Source of the DNA: Actinomycetota bacterium
Lineage (GTDB): Bacteria > Actinomycetota > Nitriliruptoria > Nitriliruptorales > JAHWKO01
Direction: 5' to 3'
Assembly (NCBI GenBank): GCA_019347675.1
Contig: JAHWKW010000003.1
Span: 141,204 to 205,203, forward strand
Length of the DNA: 64,000 nucleotides
Shown here: positions 28,055 through 36,473 of the stretch, piece after piece
How the letters are laid out: the number at the start of each line of letters is the position of its first letter
How positions within the stretch are numbered: the stretch's first letter is position 1
Program-made: the position numbers and the translations under genes
Notes under the pieces: generated by a model
Told to the model about the DNA's origin: nothing
Database searches by the model: none
Seen by the model: the letters and a program-made list of their open reading frames with translations, nothing else

Positions 28055-29983
28055 TCACGCCGTCCGTCGTGACACGTAGTCGCGGACGATGAAGCCGCCC
28101 AGTTGGTCGCCGCTGCTCTGGAAGATCTGCCCACCGGTCAGCTGCGCCAAGCGATCAGCGAAGGCCACCAGCCGTGGGTCGTCCTCGAGCAGGAAGACGT
28201 GCAGCGCGATGCCCGACCGCGCCAGTCGCAGCGCCTCCCGCAAGGTCCGTTCGAGGGTCTCGCGTACCGGCGGCCAGTTGAACACCGCGGTGTCGCCGTC
28301 CAGGTGCGCGGTGGGTTCACCGTCCGTCACCATGATGACCTGCTTGACCGGCCGTGGATCGTCGTTGAGCAGGCGGCGTGCGAGCAGGAACGCGTGGTGC
28401 ATGTTTGTCCCGTACACCCGGTCGGAGGCGGCCGCTCCGAGGTCCGCGGGCTGCATCCGCCGGGCGTAGTCGGAGAAACCGACCAGGTACAGCGAGTCCT
28501 GGCGGTAGGTGCCCTCGATCAGGGCGTGCAGGGCCAGCGCCATCCGTTTGGCGGGGACGAAGTGGCCTCGCAGCGGCATCGAGAACGACAGGTCCAGCAG
28601 CAGCGCGGTGGCGGTGCGGGGTCGGACCTCAAGCTCGGCCACCTCGAAGTCGTCGGGTGACAGCGACACCCGCGCACCGGGTGGACGATCCGCTGTCGAG
28701 CGCAGCACAGCGTTGGCGATCGTGGGCTGCACCGCGATCGGCTCGCGGTCACCGAACCTCCACCGGCGGGTCTGGCCGGTGGTCTCCGCCTCGGCGCCGA
28801 CGGCGCGGATCGCGGTGTGGCGACGGATCCGGTGCATCAGGTGGGTCAGGGCACGCTGTCCCAGGATCCGCGCGCCCCGCGGCGTGAGCTCCAGGCGCCC
28901 CGCCCGCCGCTGGAGCACGCCGGCCTCCTCCAGCGCACGCTCCACCCGGCGCAGCCGGCGCAGGTCGTCTCCGGCGTCGTCGCCAAGGTGACGGCGCAGG
29001 GCGTCCTCGTCGACGTCTTCGAGGCTCGCGCCGGCGTACTCACCGGCGAGTTGGCGGTCGAGGTCCTCCAGCTCGCCCAGCCGCTCGAAGGCGTCCACCG
29101 CGCCCGACAGCGGCACCGGGTCGCCGGGTCCGCCGGGCGACGCCTGGTCCCACGGCAGGTTCGGCAGCAAGCTGCGCAGCTGCTGCTGGAGCTGGCTGAA
29201 CTGGAACGCCAGGTCGAGGTCCTCGAGGACCGCGCGTGACAGCTCCTCGAGCTCGCGGCGCTGCTGGGGCGTCATGCTGGCCAACAGCCGGCTCATCGCC
29301 GCCATCCGCCGCGCGAGCATCTCCAGCAGCGCGTCGAGGTCGGCGGGGCGCTCGGGGAAGAACCGCCCGTGGCGCTCCAGGAACTGGTCGAGGTCGGGGT
29401 CCTCCCCGCGGGTCCGCGCAGCGAGGAGCGCGTTGAGGTCGGCCAGCATCGCGGCGAAGGCGGCGACGTCCTCGGGTGTGAGGTCACGCAACGCGCCGGA
29501 GAGCTGCCGGAAGTAGCTGTCGAGCACCTGCCGGCGCAGGTCGTCGACCAGCTGCGCGAACCGCGCGGCCGCGACCTCAGACCGGAACCGGTGGTCGGCC
29601 AGCTCGGCGATCGCTTCCCCCAGGGCGTGCGGGAGCTCGCCCAGGCGGAGCTCGGCGAACCGGGCGTCCGGGGAGTCGTCGGCTGCGAGCGCGTCGCGCT
29701 CCAGCGCGACGATCCCGTCGAGGCGGTCGCGCAGCTCCGCCAGGGCCCCCCCCGGATCGATGCTCCCCTCCAGCCGCTGACGGGCGTCGCCCAACCGCCG
29801 GCGCAGCTCGTCCAGGCCACGCAGCTCCCCGTCGACGCCGCGGCGCAGCAACCGGCGCAGCGCGACTTGTCCCCCGCGGCCCACCAGCAGGTCGTCAGCG
29901 AGTGCGTCGAGGACCTCACCGGCGTCGACGTCCTCGCCCAACGGGTCCTGGCTGCCGTCCCAGCGGCGGTAACGGGCGCGCAT
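28055..29983 (-). CDS. VWA-domain protein, partner of a MoxR/ChlI-like ATPase
   Basis: A 642-aa protein. The N-terminal two thirds are charged and helical, rich in Leu, Arg and Glu. The last 220 residues form a von Willebrand A domain with the MIDAS motif ALLLDLSFSMPLRG, YLVGFSDYAR and VIMVTDGEPTAHLDGD. This layout matches the D-subunit-like partners of MoxR/ChlI-type AAA+ proteins, and such an ATPase lies two genes upstream (32191-33594). The ATG at 29983 was preferred because upstream frame is only the 14-bp repeat. Function of these pairs is usually a metal-dependent chaperone or insertase; the client is unknown. Confidence 0.8.
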   Translation of the reverse strand: MRARYRRWDGSQDPLGEDVDAGEVLDALADDLLVGRGGQVALRRLLRRGVDGELRGLDELRRRLGDARQRLEGSIDPGGALAELRDRLDGIVALERDALAADDSPDARFAELRLGELPHALGEAIAELADHRFRSEVAAARFAQLVDDLRRQVLDSYFRQLSGALRDLTPEDVAAFAAMLADLNALLAARTRGEDPDLDQFLERHGRFFPERPADLDALLEMLARRMAAMSRLLASMTPQQRRELEELSRAVLEDLDLAFQFSQLQQQLRSLLPNLPWDQASPGGPGDPVPLSGAVDAFERLGELEDLDRQLAGEYAGASLEDVDEDALRRHLGDDAGDDLRRLRRVERALEEAGVLQRRAGRLELTPRGARILGQRALTHLMHRIRRHTAIRAVGAEAETTGQTRRWRFGDREPIAVQPTIANAVLRSTADRPPGARVSLSPDDFEVAELEVRPRTATALLLDLSFSMPLRGHFVPAKRMALALHALIEGTYRQDSLYLVGFSDYARRMQPADLGAAASDRVYGTNMHHAFLLARRLLNDDPRPVKQVIMVTDGEPTAHLDGDTAVFNWPPVRETLERTLREALRLARSGIALHVFLLEDDPRLVAFADRLAQLTGGQIFQSSGDQLGGFIVRDYVSRRTA

Positions 29984-30040
29984 GCGTTCCAGCGTAGTGG
30001 CCGCCGGCGGGAGAGCCGGGGCGGTGGCCTGGAGACGTTG

Positions 30041-30208
30041 TGTGCCGCGCTGGGTGTGCCGCGCCGGGTGTGCCGCGCCGGGTGTGCCGCGCCGGGTGTG
30101 CCGCGCCGGGTGTGCCGCGCCGGGTGTGCCGCGCCGGGTGTGCCGCGCCGGGTGTGCCGCGCCGGGTGTGCCGCGCCGGGTGCGCCGCGCCGGGTGAGCC
30201 GCGCTGGC
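30041..30208. repeat. 14-bp minisatellite, 12 copies
   Basis: TGTGCCGCGCCGGG is repeated head to tail in twelve 14-bp units. The nine or so central units are identical and the edge units carry one to three changes. It lies between the ftsH stop and the start of the VWA gene, so it is in the mRNA leader of the latter if they are co-transcribed. The unit is not a multiple of three. It therefore produces spurious long frames on both strands. Confidence 0.95.
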
Positions 30209-30228
30209 CGTTGCCGGGTTCGGCCGCC

Positions 30229-32139
30229 TCACATCGGGGGTGCGTCGATCCCGACCAGCTCGTAGACGACCTCGCCGTCGACCGTCTCGGCATCCAGAAG
30301 CCGCTCGATCAGCGCCTCCAACGCGTCGCGGTGGTTCTCGAGCGACTCGATCGCGTGCTTCTCGGCCTCGCGCATCAGGCGGGCCACCTCCTCGTCGATC
30401 ATCCGTTGGGTGGCCTCGGCGAACGGACGCTGCCGGAACGGCTGGCGGTCGCCGTTGTCGTCGCCGAGCCCGATCCCGGCGTCCTTTGAGTACCCCACGG
30501 GCCCGAGCTTGTCCGACAGGCCGAAGTCGCGGACCATGCGGGCCGCCACCTCCGTCGCGTTGCGCAGGTCGTTCGCCGAACCGGTCGACGCCTCGCCGAG
30601 GACCAGCAGCTCGGCGGCGCGTCCCCCGACCCGGACCGCCAACGTGTCCAACAGGTAGCTCTCGATGTGCAGGCGGCGTTCGTCGACAGGCAGCTGTTCG
30701 GTTGCGCCCAGCGCCCGGCCGGTCGGCAGGATCGTGACCTTGGCGACCGGATCGGCGCGTTCGCTCAACGCCGCCACGATCGCGTGGCCCGACTCGTGCA
30801 CCGCGACGCGGCGCTTCTCGTCATCGGTCAGAGCGCTGGACTCCTCGCGGCGACCGAGCATCACGCGGGTGCGGGCCTGGTCGAAGTCGTCCTGGGTGAT
30901 GGTCTCGCGTTCGTCGCGGACTGCCGTGATGGCTGCCTCGTTGACGAGGTTCTCGAGTTCCGCGCCGCTGAACCCGGGGGTTGCGCGCGCGACCCGGTCG
31001 AGGTCGAGGTCGTCGGCGACGGGTTTGCCGCGGGTGTGCACCTCGAGGATGGCTCGGCGGTCATGGCGACGCGGGAGCGGGACCTGCAGCTGCCGGTCGA
31101 ACCGGCCCGGGCGGAGCAGCGCCTGGTCGAGGAGCTGCGGGCGGTTGGTCGCGGCCATGACCACGACCTGCTCGGTCGGCTCGAAGCCGTCCATCTCGGC
31201 CAGGAGCTGGTTGAGGGTCTGCTCCTGTTCGTTGTTGGCCCCGATCGTCGCCGCACCGCCGCGCTTGCGACCGACCGAGTCCAGCTCATCGATGAAGATG
31301 ATCGACGGGGACAGCTTCCGCGCCTTCTCGAACAGGTCACGCACCCGCGAGGCACCGACACCCACCAGCATCTGCACGAAGCTGGAGCCCTCCACCGAGA
31401 TGAACGGCACGTCGGCCTCGCCGGCGACCGCCCGCGCCAGCAGCGTCTTGCCGGTCCCGGGGGGGCCCACCATCAGGATGCCGCCGGGCCCGCGCGCGCC
31501 GGCGCGGTGGAAGCGTTCGGGCTCCGTGAGGTAGTCGATGATCTCACGGACCTCCTCCTTGACGCCCTCGTACCCGGCGACATCGTCGAAGACCGTGTCG
31601 GGACGTTCGGTCGTGATGATGTCGGCCTGCGACTCGCCGATGCCGCGCAGCTGCGACAGCTGGCCCCGGGCGCGGCGTCCGATCCAGATGAACAGCAGGA
31701 TCAGCAGCAGGAACGGGGCCATGGCGATGGCGATCTCCCAGAACCCTCGCGTCGGCGCTTCCGCGTCGATCGTGACCTCGTGCTCGCGCAGCGTCTGCTC
31801 GAGCTGCTCGTTGGGCAGGGCGGTCGGGATCACGGTGGTGAACTGCGAGCCGTCCTCGAGCTCGCCCCGGACCTCCCCCTCGGGCATGATCGTGACCTGT
31901 TCGACCTGGCCCTGCTGGACACGGTCCAGGAACGCGGAGTAGTCCAGCTCTTCGCTTCGGGGCTCCGTGGACGCGACGCTGAGCACACCGAACCCGACGA
32001 TCGCGGCGGCGATCAGCACCCACCGCAGCCAGGGGGGCATCGACGGCACCGAAGGGCCGGCACTGCGGCGGCTGCGGTCGACGCGTTGCCCGCCCGTGCG
32101 TTCTCCAGGCAGGTGCGGGGAGGATCGGTGGGGACTCAC
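30229..32139 (-). CDS. ftsH: ATP-dependent zinc metalloprotease FtsH
   Basis: Membrane-anchored AAA+ protease (636 aa) that degrades misfolded membrane proteins and regulators. Two transmembrane helices are seen (WVLIAAAIVGFGVLSVAS and IAIAMAPFLLLILLFIWIG) with an extracytoplasmic domain between them. These are followed by Walker A VGPPGTGKTLLARAVAGEA, Walker B SIIFIDELDSVG, SRH region AATNRPQLLDQALLRPGRFD and the zinc motif HESGH. The GTG at 32139 gives a basic N-terminal extension without a clear Shine-Dalgarno; the ATG at 32040 is an alternative. It sits between a MoxR-like ATPase gene and its VWA partner, an uncommon interruption. Confidence 0.96.
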   Translation of the reverse strand: MSPHRSSPHLPGERTGGQRVDRSRRSAGPSVPSMPPWLRWVLIAAAIVGFGVLSVASTEPRSEELDYSAFLDRVQQGQVEQVTIMPEGEVRGELEDGSQFTTVIPTALPNEQLEQTLREHEVTIDAEAPTRGFWEIAIAMAPFLLLILLFIWIGRRARGQLSQLRGIGESQADIITTERPDTVFDDVAGYEGVKEEVREIIDYLTEPERFHRAGARGPGGILMVGPPGTGKTLLARAVAGEADVPFISVEGSSFVQMLVGVGASRVRDLFEKARKLSPSIIFIDELDSVGRKRGGAATIGANNEQEQTLNQLLAEMDGFEPTEQVVVMAATNRPQLLDQALLRPGRFDRQLQVPLPRRHDRRAILEVHTRGKPVADDLDLDRVARATPGFSGAELENLVNEAAITAVRDERETITQDDFDQARTRVMLGRREESSALTDDEKRRVAVHESGHAIVAALSERADPVAKVTILPTGRALGATEQLPVDERRLHIESYLLDTLAVRVGGRAAELLVLGEASTGSANDLRNATEVAARMVRDFGLSDKLGPVGYSKDAGIGLGDDNGDRQPFRQRPFAEATQRMIDEEVARLMREAEKHAIESLENHRDALEALIERLLDAETVDGEVVYELVGIDAPPM

Positions 32140-32190
32140 GACCCAAGGGTAACGACGGCCGACTCGGCCACTGGACCGTTCGACCGTGCG

Positions 32191-33594
32191 TCAGACGCCC
32201 CGGAAGCGGTCCACGCCGGGCGCGGCCTCGTCCTTGTTCAGCCGCTTGGACAGGTGCAGCCCCTCGAGCGCGAACTCGACCACGCTCGCCGCCGCCGCGG
32301 GGCTCTCGGCGGGGACGTCCAGCTCCTCCATCAGTCGCGCCAGCCCCGGTATCTCGTCGCCGAACTGACCGAGCAGGTCCGCCCCGGCCATCGCGTCGTG
32401 CGTCTCGACCGAAACGCCGCGGTCGAAATGGGCCAGCAGCGGGCGCAGGTCATGGCGGCCGAGGTAGCGGCGCCACACGGTCAGGACCGCCTGCCGCAGC
32501 AGCCGCGCCACGATCTGCTCCTCACGACCTTCCTCGAGGGTGTCGAACTCGATCCGGCCGAGCGCGGCGGGGACCACCGGCCACAGGTCCACGACCCGGG
32601 GCACGGCCTGCGGCTCGCCGGTGCGTAGCGCCCGGCGCACCGCCCCGGCCACCAGCGTCTCGCGCGCCCCGATCGTGTACCGCACCGAGACACCCGACCG
32701 GTGGTTGACCTGGTTGCTGCCGCGCAGTTGCCGGGTCAGCTCCGCCAGGACCTCCTCCAGGAAGGACGGGACCCGCACGTCGGCGCCGGGCGGTGGCGGG
32801 GCGGCCTCCTGGCGAGCGATCGCGATCTCGTCGTCGACGGTCCGCGGGTAGTGGGTGCGCAGCTGTGTGCCGAAGCGATCCTTGAGCGGAGAGATGATGC
32901 GGCCACGGTTGGTGTAGTCGTCGGGGTTGGCGGTGGCGACCAGGACGACGTCCAGCGGCAGGCGGATCTTGTATCCGCGGATCTGCACGTCGCGTTCCTC
33001 GAGGACGTTGAGGAGCCCGACCTGGATGCGCTCGGGCAGGTCCGGGAGCTCGTTGAGCGCGAAGATGCCGCGGTTGGTCCGCGGAAGCAGGCCGTAGTGG
33101 ATGGTGCGTTCGTCGCCGAGGTAGCGGCCCTCGGCGACCCGGATCGGGTCGACGTCACCGATCAGGTCGCCGACCGACGTGTCGGGCGTGGCCAGCTTCT
33201 CGCTGAAGCGTCGGTCACGCGCGACCCACTCGACCGGGAGGTCGTCGCCGTGCTCGGCGGTCAGGTCACGGCAGCGGGCGCAGATCGGGTGGTAGGGGTG
33301 GCAGTTGACCTCACAGCCGGCGGCGACCGGGGCCGTCTCATCGAGCAGGTCCGCGAGCCGCCGCACGATGCGGGACTTGGCCTGTCCCCGCTCGCCGAGC
33401 AGGATCAGGTCGTGGCCGGCGAGGATCCCGCGTTCGAGGTCGGGAACCACCGTGGCGTCGAACCCCACCACGTCCGGCAAGAGAGGGTCACCCGACCGCA
33501 GCCGCGCGATGAGGTTGGCGCGGAGCTCCTGTTTGACCGTGCGGTCGGGGTAACCAGCGCCGCGGAGTCCGCCGAGGGTTCTGGGAGCGTCCAT
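32191..33594 (-). CDS. MoxR/ChlI-like AAA+ ATPase
   Basis: A 467-aa AAA+ protein of the magnesium-chelatase-I-like group. Walker A is LGERGQAKSRIVRRLADLL. The CEVNCHPYHPICARCRDL insertion is a possible zinc site. The Walker-B region reads GIFALNELPDL, with Asn before the Glu, and sensor-1 is VLVATANPDDYTN. Its C-terminal 150 residues lack a known domain. It probably acts with the VWA protein at 28055-29983 in remodelling a partner protein; this is inference from the family. Start GTG/ATG at 33594 gives MDAPRTLGGL; no close alternative. Confidence 0.85.
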   Translation of the reverse strand: MDAPRTLGGLRGAGYPDRTVKQELRANLIARLRSGDPLLPDVVGFDATVVPDLERGILAGHDLILLGERGQAKSRIVRRLADLLDETAPVAAGCEVNCHPYHPICARCRDLTAEHGDDLPVEWVARDRRFSEKLATPDTSVGDLIGDVDPIRVAEGRYLGDERTIHYGLLPRTNRGIFALNELPDLPERIQVGLLNVLEERDVQIRGYKIRLPLDVVLVATANPDDYTNRGRIISPLKDRFGTQLRTHYPRTVDDEIAIARQEAAPPPPGADVRVPSFLEEVLAELTRQLRGSNQVNHRSGVSVRYTIGARETLVAGAVRRALRTGEPQAVPRVVDLWPVVPAALGRIEFDTLEEGREEQIVARLLRQAVLTVWRRYLGRHDLRPLLAHFDRGVSVETHDAMAGADLLGQFGDEIPGLARLMEELDVPAESPAAAASVVEFALEGLHLSKRLNKDEAAPGVDRFRGV

Positions 33595-33609
33595 GCCCGC
33601 AATCTAGAC

Positions 33610-33703
33610 CGTGACAACCGGTGGTCGTGGTCCTTGATCTGGCGTCACAACCGGTGGTCGTGGTCCTTAGATCTGGCGTCACAACCGGTGGTCGTGGTCC
33701 CTG
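33610..33703. repeat. 33/34-bp tandem repeat, about 2.8 copies
   Basis: Three successive copies of a 33- to 34-bp unit containing ACAACCGGTGGTCGTGGTCC lie between the CWB2-DUF3152 gene and the MoxR-like gene. Each contains ACCGGT. The copies differ by one inserted base. They lie in the leader region of the ATPase gene and no coding frame is favoured. Confidence 0.85.
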
Positions 33704-33747
33704 CTGGGACGGCTCGGCCCACGATGTGGCGACTGGCACCGGTGCGG

Positions 33748-35406
33748 TCACTCGGGGTGGACCGGGACGTCGGTCGCTCCGGGACCGCCCGTTGCGATGT
33801 TGTCGCGTGCGCGGTCGCGTTCGAACGGCAGCGGCCACACGTTGCTGGTGCACGCCCCCGTGTCGATCGACTGCTGATCCATCACCGGGGCGCGGTCGCC
33901 GGGGTCCTGGTGCGCGGCGCACGCGAAGTGGTCGAGGTTCAGCCAGTGACCGACCTCGTGCAGGACGACGTAGTGGCGGTAGTCGTCGAGGCTGCGGTCG
34001 GCATAGGTCGCGGTGGCGCTGCGCCAGCGGTCGTCGTTGATGTAGACGTCGTCGCCGACCCGGCAGCTCCAGTCGGCGCTGCAACCGGGACTGGCCGCGG
34101 CGACGTCCTGTGGGGATGCCAGCCACAGGTGGAAGCTGGCGGGTTCACCCTGCGGGACGCGCGTGTAGCGGAAGTCGTTGTCGAGTGCCCAGCCGCGCTG
34201 GTCGACCAGGGTCCAGTCCGCGTGCTCGGCGAAGAACCCCGGATCGCCGTGAACGGGACCGTGCTGGTCCCTGACGCCGACCGTGTACCGCAACGTCTGG
34301 ATCGGCGGGAAGGCGGCCTCCGCCACGCGGAACAGGACCCGGTCGGTGACGGCGGCCGGGCCGCCCAGGGCACGCACCTCCTGGATCGTGTCGGCCCGGT
34401 CCACGATCCACTGCAGCAGGTCGTAGCTCACGCTGTCGGGCCCGCGGGTCAGCAGGATCGGCGCGCCGAGGACGCCGCCGTGGGAGGCGGCGGCCAGCGC
34501 GTCCGGGAACGTGTCGCCACGGCTGAGCAGGATCCGCTCGGCGGTGAAGCCCAGGTGCTGCTCGAGGTAGGTCGCGATCAGCTGCGCGGTGTCGCTGCGA
34601 TCGCGTCCACCGAGCCGGTTGGTGTCGATGCCCAGCTCGCGGATGCGCGCAGCGACCTGCTCGGACAGGACCGCCTCGCCGCCGACGAGGACGGCCAACT
34701 CGGCGCCCACGTCCCGCAGCGCCGCAGCGGCCGCCGGGTGCAGGTCGTCGGTGGTCGACAGCAGGATCGGGTTGCGGTTGGCGTACGCGCCGGGACCGAC
34801 CGTCAGGGCATCGGGGAAGTCAGCGCCGTAGGCGACGAACACCGTCCGCTGGTCGTGGATCGTCCCCACGCCGTGGCGGTCGGCGAGCTGGCGCGCGATG
34901 TCGGCTGCGGTCTCGTAGCGCGTCTGGCCGGCGACGCGCTCTGTCCGGTAGCCGCCCTCGCGCAGCTGCGCCCCGACCGCAGCGCCGATCGCGTCACTCC
35001 CACCGAGGATGGTGACCCGCTGTACCCCGAGGTCGCGGAGCACCTGCCCGGTGCGTTCAGGCAGATGGTCGCGCCAGCTGAGCACGACGGGCGCCCCGAT
35101 CCCCCCCGCCAGCGACGACCCGGCCAACGCATCGGGGAAGTCGTTCGCGGAGGCCAGCACCGCACTGGTCGCGCCGCCGGTGAAGGTCCGCTGTGCGATC
35201 GCGGCTGCGGTGTCGATGCGGTCGGCGCCGGCGATCCGGTCGGTGGACTCGCGGCCGTGAACGGCTGCTGCCGGGACCGCGAAGGCCAGCGTCGCGACGG
35301 CGGCGAGCAGGACGATCAGGTGACGTCGGACGATGCAACCTCCCTCGGACGATGCAACCTCCCGGGTGTGGCCCCGACGGTGGCCGCAGCGCGACGTCGT
35401 GCCCAC
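33748..35406 (-). CDS. Secreted CWB2-repeat protein with DUF3152 metalloprotease-like domain
   Basis: An exported, cell-wall-attached protein. A signal peptide (HLIVLLAAVATLAFAVPAAA) precedes three CWB2 repeats (about 45-330), each with the DRIAGADRIDTAAAIA / FPDALAGSSLAGG / VTILGGSDAIG pattern. The C-terminal 200 residues match DUF3152, with a zinc-site motif VVLHEVGHWLNLDH and VMDQQS. CWB2 modules bind wall polymers, so it probably displays a protease on the surface. The start is unresolved: GTG at 35406 is given, but the best Shine-Dalgarno (GGGAGG, duplicated at 35326-35363) stands 4 bases before an in-frame ATC at 35334. Confidence 0.85.
   Translation of the reverse strand: MGTTSRCGHRRGHTREVASSEGGCIVRRHLIVLLAAVATLAFAVPAAAVHGRESTDRIAGADRIDTAAAIAQRTFTGGATSAVLASANDFPDALAGSSLAGGIGAPVVLSWRDHLPERTGQVLRDLGVQRVTILGGSDAIGAAVGAQLREGGYRTERVAGQTRYETAADIARQLADRHGVGTIHDQRTVFVAYGADFPDALTVGPGAYANRNPILLSTTDDLHPAAAAALRDVGAELAVLVGGEAVLSEQVAARIRELGIDTNRLGGRDRSDTAQLIATYLEQHLGFTAERILLSRGDTFPDALAAASHGGVLGAPILLTRGPDSVSYDLLQWIVDRADTIQEVRALGGPAAVTDRVLFRVAEAAFPPIQTLRYTVGVRDQHGPVHGDPGFFAEHADWTLVDQRGWALDNDFRYTRVPQGEPASFHLWLASPQDVAAASPGCSADWSCRVGDDVYINDDRWRSATATYADRSLDDYRHYVVLHEVGHWLNLDHFACAAHQDPGDRAPVMDQQSIDTGACTSNVWPLPFERDRARDNIATGGPGATDVPVHPE
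35326..35363 (-). repeat. 19-bp tandem duplication at the start of the CWB2-DUF3152 gene
   Basis: GGGAGGTTGCATCGTCCGA occurs twice in direct succession on the minus strand. Each copy holds a GGGAGG Shine-Dalgarno and ATC. It resembles in kind the duplications at cobO and cobS. Confidence 0.85.
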
Positions 35407-35448
35407 CGTCGGCCCCGTCCGGACGTCGACGGCGGAAAGCGCCAACTC

Positions 35449-36462
35449 CTAGCCGCCGGGTGGCCCGTGCACCGACCCTTGCCCGGCGTCGCGGAAGGTC
35501 CCGCCGGCGACAGGGGCGTACTCCCAGTCGTATCCGTCGCGCCGCAGCGTGAGAACGATCACCCCGTATGTGGCGTCGCTGGCCGCCTCCGACCCCGCCC
35601 GCCGCGGCTGGCGGAGTCGGTACAGGCTCCGCCCGCCGGTCCCGACCACGAACTGGCGGATCCCGTGGCTGGTGTCCAGGAGTCCGCGGGGGTCCAGCGG
35701 GGCGTAGCGCTCGTACAGGTGGTCGTGGCCCGCCAGGACGATCTCGGCGCCGTGCTCGTACAGGGCGGTCCAGAACGCAGCGGTCGCGTCGCTGTCGCCG
35801 TGCGGGCCCGAGCTGAAGCGCGCATGGTGCCAGTACGCCACGACGTGACGGTCGGCGTTGGCGGCGAGGTCTCCACGTAGCCAGCGTTCCTGCGCGGATC
35901 CGGGTCCGCAACCACCCACCGCGCCGCAGTTGCTGTTGAGGACGATCGCGTGCCAGTGCGGGCCGAGGTCGTAGCTGTAGTACCCGGCGCCCCGCGGGCC
36001 GGCGGCGGTACCGAAGTAGTCGAAGTACGCGGTGGCGGAGTCGGTGCCGTAGTCGTGGTTGCCGGGGGCGGGGCGCGTGCGGTGACGGTGGCGACCCCAG
36101 GACGGGTCGTAGCAGCGGGCGAACTCGGTGGCGGTTCCCCGGTCGTAGACGTTGTCACCGAACGTGGCGACGGTGCCGTCGATCTCGTCGAGAAGCGCCG
36201 CGGTCGCCTCGTCGCCGGAGCTCTCACACGAGGCGATGTCCCCGGCGCCGACCAGGACCGCCGGGCGTTGTCGGGGCTCGCTGGCCGCGGTGGGCTCGGT
36301 GGTCACCGCCCCGCCTGGCTCTGAGGCGTCGATGCGACCACCGGCGGTGTCGGACGTGGCGGTCGGCGGATCGCTGACTGGCCCGCGGGTGCATCCGACC
36401 ATCCCGAGCACACCGGCCACCGTGATGGCGGCACCCAGCCGCATCCTGTGGTGGACACCCAT
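35449..36462 (-). CDS. Secreted lipoprotein metallophosphoesterase
   Basis: A 337-aa calcineurin-like phosphoesterase exported as a lipoprotein: AAITVAGVLGMVGC ends in a lipobox-like Cys near residue 25. A Thr/Pro/Ser-rich linker of about 50 residues follows. The catalytic domain has VGAGDIASC, TFGDNVYDRG, PAPGNHDYGT, VVAYWHHARFSSG and IVLAGHDHLYERYAP, which supply the two-metal ligands (D, D, N-H, H, GHxH). Purple-acid-phosphatase-like extracellular phosphatases have this layout. The ATG at 36462 was used; ATG 36444 is possible. It lies 11 bp after the sucrase/ferredoxin-like gene and is probably in its operon. Confidence 0.85.
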   Translation of the reverse strand: MGVHHRMRLGAAITVAGVLGMVGCTRGPVSDPPTATSDTAGGRIDASEPGGAVTTEPTAASEPRQRPAVLVGAGDIASCESSGDEATAALLDEIDGTVATFGDNVYDRGTATEFARCYDPSWGRHRHRTRPAPGNHDYGTDSATAYFDYFGTAAGPRGAGYYSYDLGPHWHAIVLNSNCGAVGGCGPGSAQERWLRGDLAANADRHVVAYWHHARFSSGPHGDSDATAAFWTALYEHGAEIVLAGHDHLYERYAPLDPRGLLDTSHGIRQFVVGTGGRSLYRLRQPRRAGSEAASDATYGVIVLTLRRDGYDWEYAPVAGGTFRDAGQGSVHGPPGG

Positions 36463-36473
36463 CCCGAGCGACG

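Noticed and set aside
29982..30489. Cys-rich repeat peptides (CRAGCAAPGVPRRV type) across the minisatellite
   Set aside because: They arise in every frame from the 14-bp repeat, have no ribosome-binding site and no gene context.
33610..33703. CRISPR array or terminator
   Set aside because: Three abutting units without spacers; no strong hairpin with T-tract.
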